From Candidatus Dormiibacterota bacterium (lineage in GTDB: Bacteria > Chloroflexota > Dormibacteria > Aeolococcales > Aeolococcaceae): a stretch of DNA of 14,677 nucleotides. Positions 8,111 to 14,601 of the stretch are shown here, one piece after another. Made by a program: the position numbers and the translations under genes. How positions within the stretch are numbered: the first letter of the stretch is position 1; every line of letters starts with the position of its first letter. Under the pieces are notes generated by a model that saw nothing but the letters and a program-made list of their open reading frames with translations, ran no database searches and was not told the origin of the DNA. Location of the stretch: contig JAFALX010000181.1 of assembly GCA_019234035.1 (NCBI GenBank), positions 1 to 14,677 on the forward strand, in the 5' to 3' direction.

Positions 8111-8133
8111 CATGCCGCATGTAGGCTTGCGGC
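8111..8133 (+). promoter_or_regulatory. Two overlapping inverted repeats immediately upstream of hom
   Basis: Within the 40-bp gap between the response regulator and hom lie CATGC-C-GCATG (8111-8121) and GCCGCA-N8-TGCGGC (8114-8133). Both are perfect, and they share bases, so they cannot form together as hairpins. The second ends three bases before the hom ATG. A TAGGCT at 8122-8127 could be a weak -10 box. I see no U-tract, so this is not a standard terminator. It may be an operator or a leader structure; the function is inferred only. Confidence 0.3.
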
Positions 8134-8136
8134 CCA

Positions 8137-9441
8137 ATGGCACAGCAACCTCCGGCGCCACAGCAGATTGGCGTCGGCATGCTCGGGCTCGGCACCGTCG
8201 GCACCGAGGTGGCGCGGCGGCTGATCAGCGAGTGGCACCTCCTCACCGCGCGCGCCGGCGGCACCACCCCGGTGCTTCGCGCCGTCGCCGTGCGTGACAC
8301 GTCGAAGCAACGCGACCTCGACCTGAAGAACGTCCGCGTCAGCGACAACGCAGCGAGCGTCGTCGACGACCCAGACATCGCCATCGTCGTCGAGGTGATG
8401 GGCGGGACGGAGCCGGCGACCGGCCTCATCGATCGCGCGCTGGCCGCGGGCAAGACGGTCGTCACTGCGAACAAGGCGGTGATCGCGGCGGAGGGTCCGC
8501 GACTCTGGGAGGCCGCGGCCGCGCACCATGCAGGGCTGTGGTTCGAGGCCGCAGTCGGTGGCGGTCTGCCGGTCGTGTCGCTGCTTCGCGATTCCCTGCG
8601 CGGCGATCGCATCTCGTCGATCGACGCCATCATCAACGGCACCACCAACGTCATCCTCACCCGCATGCGAGAGGAGGGCGTCACGCTTGCGGCGGCGCTT
8701 GCCGATGCCCAGGCGCGCGGCTTCGCGGAGGCAGATGCCGGCGCGGACGTCGACGGCTGGGACGCGGCGCAGAAGCTCGTGATCATGAGCCGGCTCGCGT
8801 TCAACCTCGCGCTCACGGTGGACGACGCCGACGTCGTCGGCATCGGTGGGCTCGACCGCATCGACCTCGGGTACACGGGGCAGCTCGGATACGCGGTGAA
8901 GCTCGTCGCCCATGCCGAGCGACGCGGCCGCGACGCGGTGCAGCTCCGCGTACGGCCGACGGCCGTGCCGGCCTCGCACCCCCTGTTCGGTGTCAACGGC
9001 GCGAACAACGCCGTGCTGCTCGCGTCGGACCTGGCGCAGACGGTGTCGCTCGGCGGTGTCGGCGCCGGCGGAGAGTCGACGGCCAGCGCCGTCGTGTCCG
9101 ATATCGTCAATGCGGTCGTTCGTCGTGGCTCGCAGCCAGAGCCCACGGCGGCGCGCACCGCGCTGATCCTCGACACCGAGGAGTACGACGTCGCCGGATA
9201 CGTCCGGCTGCGCATCACCGACACCGAGGAGGCGCGCGAGCTGGTGCTGCAGGCGCTGGCGGACCGCGGCGTGCCGGTCGACGACGCGGTGGACAAGCCC
9301 CCCGTCGACGGGCCGGCACCGCAGCTCCTCGTGCTCACCGGCATCGCGCCGCGAGCGGTGCACGACCGCGCCCTCGAGACGCTTGACTCGCTGGCGGTGG
9401 TGCGGGAGGTGGCATGCGCACTCGATCGCATCTCGCCATGA
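8137..9441 (+). CDS. hom: Homoserine dehydrogenase with C-terminal ACT domain
   Basis: This 434-residue enzyme reduces L-aspartate-4-semialdehyde to L-homoserine with NAD(P)H, the branch point to threonine and methionine. The Rossmann loop is GMLGLGTVG (14-22). EVMGG (86-90) and TANKA (110-114) are conserved nucleotide/substrate positions. The catalytic region is EADAGADVDGWDAAQKL with K213; the usual EADPT is EADAG here, a mild deviation. Residues ~352-430 form an ACT domain (YVRLRITDTEEARELVL onward), normally used for threonine feedback inhibition. The ATG at 8137 lacks a clear Shine-Dalgarno sequence and is preceded by overlapping inverted repeats. It begins the run hom-thrC-thrB-lysC-ychF, in which every junction is within 4 bp or overlaps. 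Length and domain order match the actinobacterial/Bacillus type of monofunctional Hom. Confidence 0.97.
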   Translation: MAQQPPAPQQIGVGMLGLGTVGTEVARRLISEWHLLTARAGGTTPVLRAVAVRDTSKQRDLDLKNVRVSDNAASVVDDPDIAIVVEVMGGTEPATGLIDRALAAGKTVVTANKAVIAAEGPRLWEAAAAHHAGLWFEAAVGGGLPVVSLLRDSLRGDRISSIDAIINGTTNVILTRMREEGVTLAAALADAQARGFAEADAGADVDGWDAAQKLVIMSRLAFNLALTVDDADVVGIGGLDRIDLGYTGQLGYAVKLVAHAERRGRDAVQLRVRPTAVPASHPLFGVNGANNAVLLASDLAQTVSLGGVGAGGESTASAVVSDIVNAVVRRGSQPEPTAARTALILDTEEYDVAGYVRLRITDTEEARELVLQALADRGVPVDDAVDKPPVDGPAPQLLVLTGIAPRAVHDRALETLDSLAVVREVACALDRISP

Positions 9442-10493
9442 GCGCGCTGGGGGTCATCGCGCGGTACGAGCAGTGGCTGCCGGTCACCGCTGCGACGCCC
9501 CGCATCACGCTCGGCGAGGGAGCCACGCCGTGCGTGCCCTCGCGCGTCATCGGCGAGAGACTCGGACTCGGCTCGCTGCACTTCAAGTACGAGGGTCTCA
9601 ACCCGACGGGCTCGTTCAAGGATCGCGGCATGGTGGTCGCCGTGGCCAAGGCCATCGAGGCAGGCGCGCAGGCGGTGATCTGCGCGTCGACCGGGAACAC
9701 CAGCGCGTCGGCCGCAGCGTATGCGGCGCGGTTCGGGCTGCGCGCCGGCGTCGTCATCCCGTCCGGTGGCATCGCCTCGAGCAAGCTGCTGCAGGCACAG
9801 GTCCATGGCGCGACGGTTCTTGCCATTCCCGGCGGTTTCGACACGGCGCTGCGGCTGGTGCGCGAGGTCTGCGACCGCTCTCCGGTCACCCTGGTCAACA
9901 GCGTCAACCCCTTCCGCATCGAGGGGCAGAAGACCGCGGCGTTCGAGATCGTTGACGACCTCGGCGACGCCCCGGATGTTCTCGCCATTCCTGTCGGCAA
10001 CGCCGGGAACATCACCGCGTACTGGCGCGGCTTCCGTGAGTATCACGTCGCCGGCCGCAGCACGCTGCTGCCGCGGATGATCGGCGGGCAGGCAGATGGC
10101 GCGGCGCCCCTGGTGCGCGGTGCGCCGGTGGCGGAGCCGGCGACCGTGGCGTCCGCCATCCGCATCGGGAATCCGGCGTCGTGGGAGTCCGCGGTTGCCG
10201 CGCGCGACGAGTCCGAGGGACTGATCGATTCCGTCAGCGACGCCGACATTCTTGACGCTCAGTCGCGCCTGGCGCGGCTCGAAGGCGTGTTCTGCGAGCC
10301 GGCGTCCGCAACGTCGCTCGCGGTCCTGGAGAAGAGCGTGGCGTCCGGCGCGGTCGCGCCCGGCGCGCACGTCGTCTGCGTGCTCACGGGCCACGGACTC
10401 AAGGACCCGCTGGCCGCCGCGACACGCGTCGACCCGCCGCAGGAGGTGGCCGCCGACGTCGCGGCGGTGACGGCCGCGCTCGGTCTCGGCTGA
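9438..10493 (+). CDS. thrC: Threonine synthase
   Basis: This 351-residue pyridoxal-phosphate enzyme converts O-phospho-L-homoserine to L-threonine. The cofactor lysine is K61 in LNPTGSFKDRGM. The substrate/phosphate loop is CASTGNTSASAAAYAARFG (82-100), and the PLP phosphate is held by PVGNAGNI (185-192). Length is close to the short bacterial/mycobacterial form (~350-360). Two starts are possible. The ATG at 9438 overlaps the hom TGA as ATGA and gives the compact family N-terminus (MSALGVIARY). An ATG at 9414 would add 8 residues and has GGGAGG just 4 nt upstream, although that sequence is also hom coding sequence. I list 9438 because the 4-bp overlap recurs through this window. The next gene, thrB, starts after 4 bases. 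Confidence 0.96.
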   Translation: MSALGVIARYEQWLPVTAATPRITLGEGATPCVPSRVIGERLGLGSLHFKYEGLNPTGSFKDRGMVVAVAKAIEAGAQAVICASTGNTSASAAAYAARFGLRAGVVIPSGGIASSKLLQAQVHGATVLAIPGGFDTALRLVREVCDRSPVTLVNSVNPFRIEGQKTAAFEIVDDLGDAPDVLAIPVGNAGNITAYWRGFREYHVAGRSTLLPRMIGGQADGAAPLVRGAPVAEPATVASAIRIGNPASWESAVAARDESEGLIDSVSDADILDAQSRLARLEGVFCEPASATSLAVLEKSVASGAVAPGAHVVCVLTGHGLKDPLAAATRVDPPQEVAADVAAVTAALGLG

Positions 10494-10497
10494 CGAC

Positions 10498-11397
10498 GTG
10501 CGCGTCACCATTGCGGCGCCCGCGAGCGTGGCCAATCTCGGTCCCGGCTTCGACATCCTCGCGCTGGCGGTGCAGTTGCAGAACGACGTCAGCGCCGAGT
10601 CGCGCGGCGGCGGCGTCGTCACCATCGATCCGGGCGAGGGCGCATCCGCCGGGTTGCGCAATCCGGCGACCAATCTCGTGTCGCGAGCGTATCTCCACGC
10701 GTGCGCCGCCCTCGGGGTGACGGACGTGGGCGCGTCGTTCCGGTGCGTCAACCGCATCCCGTTCGGGCGCGGTCTCGGCTCGAGCGCCGCGGCGGCGCTG
10801 TCCGGAGTGCTCGCCGCGGCAGCACTGCACCGCGCCCCCTGGGACGAGCAGGCGGTGCTCGACGTCGTCTCCGAGCTGGAGGGTCACCGCGACAACGCGG
10901 CCGCGGCGCTTCTCGGCGGACTGGCCATCTGCGCCGAGGGCGCTCCGGCGGTGCGGATGGACGTGCCGGACGAGCTGCGCGCCGTCGTCTTCGCCCCGGA
11001 CTCGGAGCTGGCGACCAAGGATGCGCGGCGCGTCGTGCCCCACGAGCTCAGCCGCGCCGACGCGGTGTTCAACGCCGGCCGCTGCGCGCTGCTCGTGCGC
11101 GCGCTGGCGCAGCGCGACTGGAGCACGCTCGGCGCCGCCATGGAGGACCGCTGGCACCAGCCGCAGCGTTCTGCGCTCATGCCGGCGCTCATGCCGATGA
11201 TCGCCGCGGCCCGCGCGGCGGGTGCCGCGGGCGCCGCGCTCGCCGGCGCCGGGCCGTCGGTGGTGGCGCTGTCGATCGGCGACCACGACGCGGTTGCGGC
11301 GGCAATGGCACATGCTGCGCAACAACACGGCGTGACCGGCGCCGCGCTGACGCTGGCGCCGCGCAACTTCGGCGCCAGGGTGGACATGCACCCATGA
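10498..11397 (+). CDS. thrB: Homoserine kinase (GHMP family)
   Basis: This 299-residue cytoplasmic kinase phosphorylates homoserine with ATP to O-phosphohomoserine, the substrate of ThrC just upstream. The GHMP signatures are all present: PASVANLGPGFDILALA (8-24), the ATP-binding loop PFGRGLGSSAAAALSG (88-103) and the C-terminal LAGAGPSVVALS (248-259). The start is GTG at 10498, four bases after the thrC stop, with only a weak upstream purine run, so translation probably depends on coupling to thrC. Its TGA overlaps the lysC ATG (ATGA at 11394-11397). This stretch is exceptionally GC-rich (51 of 60 bases at 11221-11280). Confidence 0.97.
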   Translation: MRVTIAAPASVANLGPGFDILALAVQLQNDVSAESRGGGVVTIDPGEGASAGLRNPATNLVSRAYLHACAALGVTDVGASFRCVNRIPFGRGLGSSAAAALSGVLAAAALHRAPWDEQAVLDVVSELEGHRDNAAAALLGGLAICAEGAPAVRMDVPDELRAVVFAPDSELATKDARRVVPHELSRADAVFNAGRCALLVRALAQRDWSTLGAAMEDRWHQPQRSALMPALMPMIAAARAAGAAGAALAGAGPSVVALSIGDHDAVAAAMAHAAQQHGVTGAALTLAPRNFGARVDMHP

Positions 11398-12611
11398 CGC
11401 TGGTCGTGCAGAAGTACGGCGGCACGAGCGTGGCCACGCCGGAGCGCCTGCAGCTCGTCGCGCAGCGCATCCGTGACACCGTCGCCGGCGGCAGCAGCGC
11501 GGTCGTCGTCGTCAGCGCCATGGGCGACACGACCGACGACCTGATCCGGCTGGCGCACAGCGTCAGCGCCGATCCCCCGGAGCGCGAGATGGACGCGCTG
11601 TTGAGCACCGGCGAGGTGATCACCGCTCCGCTCCTGGCGATGGCGCTGGCCGCGGCGGACGTGCCGGCGGTGTCGCTGACCGGTCCACAGGCGGGCATCC
11701 GCACCACCCGGGCGCACCGGTCGGCGCGCATCACCGACATCGTTCCCGTCCGCGTGATCGAGGAGCTGGAGCAGGGCCGGGTCGTCGTCGTCGCCGGCTT
11801 CCAGGGCAGCACCGAGAACATGGACATCGCGACGCTGGGACGCGGTGGCTCCGACACGTCGGCCGTCGCGCTGGCGGTGGCGCTGCACGCCGAACACTGC
11901 GAGATTCTCACCGACGTCGCCGGGGTGTTCACGGCGGACCCACGCGTGGAGCCCAGCGCCCGCGTCATCCCCGAGATCACCTATGAGGAGATGCTGGAGA
12001 TGGCCGCTGCTGGTGCGCGCGTCATGCATCCCCGGGCGGTGGAGATCGGTGAGGCATACTCCATGCCGATCCGCGTGCTGTCCAGCTTCGAGGACGGCCC
12101 CGGCACCCTCATCTGCAGGCACCCGCGCATGGAACAACGCCAGAAGGTGCGCGGCATCGCGCACGAGACCGACCTCGCCAAGGTGACGCTGCTGCGCGTC
12201 CCCGACCGGCCGGGTGTCGCCGCGTCGACCTTCGGGCCGTTCGGCGAGGCCGGCATCAACGTCGACATCATCGTGCAGAACGTCTCGCACGACGGCACCA
12301 CCGACCTCAGCTTCACCATCGGCCAGTCGGATCTGAAGCGCGCCACCGCGCTGCTCGAGGACGTCGCGCGCACGGTCGGCGCCGAAGGGTTCGCCACCGA
12401 CTCGGACATCGCCCAGGTGAGCGTCATCGGAACCGGCATCCGGGGCACGCCGGGCATGTTCGCCAAGATCTTCCGCACGCTCGCCGAATCCGGCGTCAAC
12501 ATCCAGATGATCTCGTCGAGCGAGATCGACATCACCTGCATCATCGATCGCGCCTCGGTGCGTGAGGCGGTGCGCGCGCTGCACCACGCCTTCGAGCTCG
12601 AGAAGATTTGA
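11394..12611 (+). CDS. lysC: Aspartate kinase with two ACT domains
   Basis: This 405-residue aspartokinase phosphorylates L-aspartate, the first committed step toward lysine, methionine and threonine. The N-terminal KYGGTSV (7-13), the STGE motif (71-74), TLGRGGSDTSA (148-158) and LTDVAGVFTADPR (172-184) define the amino-acid kinase domain. The tandem ACT regulatory part runs from ~260 to 400 (KVTLLRVPDRPG, QNVSHDGTTDLSFT, VSVIGTGIRGTPGM) and normally confers lysine and/or threonine inhibition. Known Gram-positive lysC genes also make a beta subunit from an internal start. The in-frame ATG at 12129 (M246, MEQRQKVRGIA) is at the expected place but has only a weak upstream AGG. In many actinomycetes lysC pairs with asd; here it lies within the threonine operon instead. 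It overlaps thrB (ATGA) and ychF (TTGA). Confidence 0.97.
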   Translation: MTLVVQKYGGTSVATPERLQLVAQRIRDTVAGGSSAVVVVSAMGDTTDDLIRLAHSVSADPPEREMDALLSTGEVITAPLLAMALAAADVPAVSLTGPQAGIRTTRAHRSARITDIVPVRVIEELEQGRVVVVAGFQGSTENMDIATLGRGGSDTSAVALAVALHAEHCEILTDVAGVFTADPRVEPSARVIPEITYEEMLEMAAAGARVMHPRAVEIGEAYSMPIRVLSSFEDGPGTLICRHPRMEQRQKVRGIAHETDLAKVTLLRVPDRPGVAASTFGPFGEAGINVDIIVQNVSHDGTTDLSFTIGQSDLKRATALLEDVARTVGAEGFATDSDIAQVSVIGTGIRGTPGMFAKIFRTLAESGVNIQMISSSEIDITCIIDRASVREAVRALHHAFELEKI

Positions 12612-13696
12612 CGCTCTCCGCCGGCATCGTCGGGCTGCCGAACGCGGGCAAGTCGACCCTGTTCAATGCGCTCACACGCGCTGGAGCCGCGGTGGGCAAC
12701 TATGCGTTCACCACGATCGAACCGAACACCGGGGTGGTCGGCGTCCCCGATGAGCGTCTCGACCGCCTCGCCGCGCTGTTCGCGCCACCGCGGGTGATCC
12801 CCGCGAGCGTCACCTTCACCGACATTGCGGGGCTTGTGCGCGGCGCGAGCCGCGGCGAGGGACTCGGCAATCGTTTCCTGGGACACATCCGTGAGGCGGA
12901 TGCGATGGCGCTCGTGGTGCGTGCGTTTGCCGATCCCGATGTCAGTCACGTCGAAGGCGAGGTCGATCCCGTGCGCGACCTCGACGTGATCGAGCTCGAG
13001 CTGCAGCTGGCCGACATCGAGACGGTATCGCGCCGTCTGGAGCGCATTGAGAAGACCTCACGCGTGCAGAAGGAGAAGGAGCTCGAGGTCATCGATCTGC
13101 TGCGCAGTGTTCTGGCGCACCTCGACGCCGGCAACTCCGTGCGCACGATGACCCTCAGCGACGAGCAGCGTGCCCAGCTCCGCGAGCTCTGGCTGCTGAC
13201 GGCGAAGCCCCTGCTCGTGGTGGTGAACGCCGACGAGGCCCGCGCCGCCGAGCGCGTCCCCGACGCGGTCACGGCGCGCGCGGCTCTGGCCGGCGGCGAG
13301 GCGATCGCCGTCTCGGCGCGGATCGAGTCCGAGCTGCTCGACCTCGACCCCGAGGAACGCGCGGCATTTCTCGACGATCTCGGTCTCACCGAGCCGGGTC
13401 TGCATCGCGTCGCGCGCAGCGCATACCACCTCCTCGACCTGCTCACGTTCTTCACCGCGGGCGAGAAGGAGGTGCGCGCGTGGACGCTGCGGCGTGGCGG
13501 CAGTGCCATCGATGCCGCGGCCGTCATCCACACCGACTTCGCGAAGGGATTCATCCGCGCCGAGGTGGTCGACGTCGACGACCTGCTCAGCGCGGGCTCA
13601 TACAACGCGGTGCGCGAGCAAGGAAAGCAGCGTCTGGAGGGACGCGACTACGTCGTGCACGACGGCGACGTCGTGCACTTTCGCTTCAACGTGTAG
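12608..13696 (+). CDS. ychF: YchF/OLA1-type Obg-like ATPase
   Basis: This 362-residue P-loop protein of the Obg/TRAFAC group associates with ribosomes and is linked to stress and oxidative responses in other bacteria. G1 is GLPNAGKST (9-17). The switch II region is DIAGLVRGASRGEGLGNRFL (72-91). A G4-like NADE (207-210) replaces the GTPase NKxD; this change gives YchF its ATP preference in the family. A coiled-coil arm covers ~125-200, and the C-terminal TGS domain (~278-361) contains FFTAGEKEVRAWT and ends HDGDVVHFRFNV. The start is an unusual TTG at 12608 that overlaps the lysC TGA (TTGA). A GAGAAG just upstream could act as a weak Shine-Dalgarno. Low-efficiency initiation coupled to lysC translation is likely (inference). 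Confidence 0.96.
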   Translation: MTLSAGIVGLPNAGKSTLFNALTRAGAAVGNYAFTTIEPNTGVVGVPDERLDRLAALFAPPRVIPASVTFTDIAGLVRGASRGEGLGNRFLGHIREADAMALVVRAFADPDVSHVEGEVDPVRDLDVIELELQLADIETVSRRLERIEKTSRVQKEKELEVIDLLRSVLAHLDAGNSVRTMTLSDEQRAQLRELWLLTAKPLLVVVNADEARAAERVPDAVTARAALAGGEAIAVSARIESELLDLDPEERAAFLDDLGLTEPGLHRVARSAYHLLDLLTFFTAGEKEVRAWTLRRGGSAIDAAAVIHTDFAKGFIRAEVVDVDDLLSAGSYNAVREQGKQRLEGRDYVVHDGDVVHFRFNV

Positions 13697-13702
13697 AGGT
13701 CA

Positions 13703-13723
13703 AGGAGACGATGGTCGCCTCCT
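13703..13723 (+). promoter_or_regulatory. Hairpin enclosing an orphan Shine-Dalgarno and ATG just after ychF
   Basis: AGGAG at 13703-13707 can pair with CTCCT at 13719-13723. After one A/C mismatch, CGA at 13709-13711 pairs with TCG at 13715-13717, leaving a 3-base loop. This would bury the ribosome-binding site and start codon of the frame at 13711. There is no U-run after it, so it is not a typical intrinsic terminator, though it lies only 6 bases after the ychF stop. Confidence 0.35.
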
Positions 13724-13890
13724 CGATCGATGAATACCTAGCCGGGCATATCATCGGCGTGTGTTCCGACGCCGAAGGGAGAGGCCGAGCGGCATGGATG
13801 ACGCTGCCTTCTGGGAGCTCATCACTCTGCTCGATTGGACGCACACCGGCGTCGACGACCGTGTTGTCCGGCCAGTCGTGGACGCGCTAG
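13711..13890 (+). pseudogene. Possible gene remnant with intact ribosome-binding site (60-codon frame)
   Basis: An ATG at 13711 is preceded by AAGGAG at good distance and reads MVASSIDEYLAGHI before losing any protein-like character. The frame ends at 13890 inside the DUF4240 gene in another frame. The opening resembles, from memory, the N-terminus of DUF1801-type proteins (a SIDEYLA-like segment), which suggests a start left behind after the rest of a gene was lost or replaced. With so few residues this is weak; it could also be a short leader peptide for the next gene. Confidence 0.25.
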
Positions 13891-14240
13891 CCAAGCGATC
13901 TCTAGAAGAGATTCACCAGTTCCAAGAGTTGCTCGCCCGGAAGCTCTACGCGCTCGACGGGCGCAAGTGGGCTCGCGAGTCCGGCTCACAGATCTGGTGG
14001 GGCGAGCCCGCATCGCTTTCCGCAGACAGCTTTCTCTATGCGCGTTGTGTTGTGGTAGCCAACGGGCGGCCCTTCTACGATTCTGTGCTCGCTGACCCGG
14101 CCAAGATGCCCAAGAATATGGAGTTTGAGGCGCTGTTGGATATGGCGCGGAAGGCGGAGGAGCGTCAGCTGGGAGCAAGCCCGGGGGTCGACACCGAGGT
14201 TTCCTACGAGACCTTTTCGAACCGTTCCGGCTGGGCCTGA
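13794..14240 (+). CDS. DUF4240-family protein of unknown function
   Basis: This small soluble 148-residue protein has the pattern I know from DUF4240: MDDAAFWELITLLDW at the start, a central EEIHQFQELLARKLYALDGR (~40-59), SADSFLYARCVVVANGRPFY, and a C-terminal VSYETFSNRSGW. No signal peptide or membrane segment is seen. The ATG at 13794 is chosen over a GTG 33 bases upstream because GGGAGAGG lies 9 nt ahead and the family N-terminus begins there. It sits 97 bp after ychF. Its base composition is lower in G/C (34 of 60 bases at 14101-14160) and its codon use is less biased than its left neighbours, consistent with an accessory or transferred gene. Its function is not known to me. Confidence 0.8.
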   Translation: MDDAAFWELITLLDWTHTGVDDRVVRPVVDALAKRSLEEIHQFQELLARKLYALDGRKWARESGSQIWWGEPASLSADSFLYARCVVVANGRPFYDSVLADPAKMPKNMEFEALLDMARKAEERQLGASPGVDTEVSYETFSNRSGWA

Positions 14241-14550
14241 GAACGAGCCGCCACGCTCGATCGAAGAGACACTAGGACCCCGCATTAGCGTCGAACCTGC
14301 CCGCGGTCAAGGTGCTAAGCGGAGCCTGGCCTGCCTCAGCTCCTTCGTTCTGGGCGTGATGACCGGCTGAGGCTACCCACGATTCGCCGGGCTTGGTTTC
14401 TCTCTGGTCGGTCAGCGCCATCGGATACGTAGGTCGCCACTAGCGAGAGGTCTGGCCACACCTTCGCTCGAACGTCCCACACGGATCCGCCCGAGTCACT
14501 GCCTGTAGCCTCGGCCACCACACCATTAGTCTCCACGCGCTCGCTCACCC
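14241..14550. other. Intergenic stretch between the DUF4240 gene and the insertion sequence
   Basis: About 310 bases without a confident gene. A small dyad CGAGC-N6-GCTCG (14244-14259) lies right after the DUF4240 stop but has no U-tract. The composition is mixed, and no tRNA or repeat array was recognised. Its right two-thirds carry the weak minus-strand frame listed separately. Confidence 0.5.
14336..14548 (-). CDS. Possible small hypothetical or broken gene abutting the insertion sequence
   Basis: A 70-codon minus-strand frame starts at GTG 14548 and ends with TGA at 14336-14338. Its first ~50 residues look protein-like (GGSVWDVRAKVWPDLSLVAT) with mostly G/C third positions, while the last ~20 are arginine/serine-rich and look non-coding. 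The GTG lies 3 bases from the presumed insertion-sequence end, and the frame is open into the element. This could be the tail of a gene interrupted by the insertion. No family was recognised, and it may be chance. Confidence 0.25.
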   Translation of the reverse strand: MSERVETNGVVAEATGSDSGGSVWDVRAKVWPDLSLVATYVSDGADRPERNQARRIVGSLSRSSRPERRS

Positions 14551-14575
14551 TGATCCACCCCGGGAATCCTGGAGA

Positions 14576-14595
14576 CTCCTTCAGACGAGAAGGAG
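14576..14595 (+). promoter_or_regulatory. Hairpin sequestering the transposase Shine-Dalgarno
   Basis: CTCCTTC (14576-14582) and GAAGGAG (14589-14595) form a perfect 7-bp stem with a 6-base loop (AGACGA). The right arm holds most of the AGGAGG ribosome-binding site of orfA (ATG at 14602). In transcripts entering from outside the element, this would hide the site. Confidence 0.5.
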
Positions 14596-14601
14596 GACCG
14601 G

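Noticed and set aside
7860..10757. 965-codon minus-strand open frame across the response regulator, hom, thrC and thrB
   Set aside because: It is antisense to four well-supported genes and crosses their boundaries. The product is Arg/Ser/Thr-rich without domain signatures, a known artefact of strong third-position G/C bias.
10884..12587. 567-codon minus-strand open frame opposite thrB and lysC
   Set aside because: It is an antisense shadow spanning two recognisable genes, with no conserved family pattern.
13697..13730. Intrinsic terminator after ychF
   Set aside because: A hairpin is present but lacks a following T-rich tract and overlaps a ribosome-binding site and ATG.
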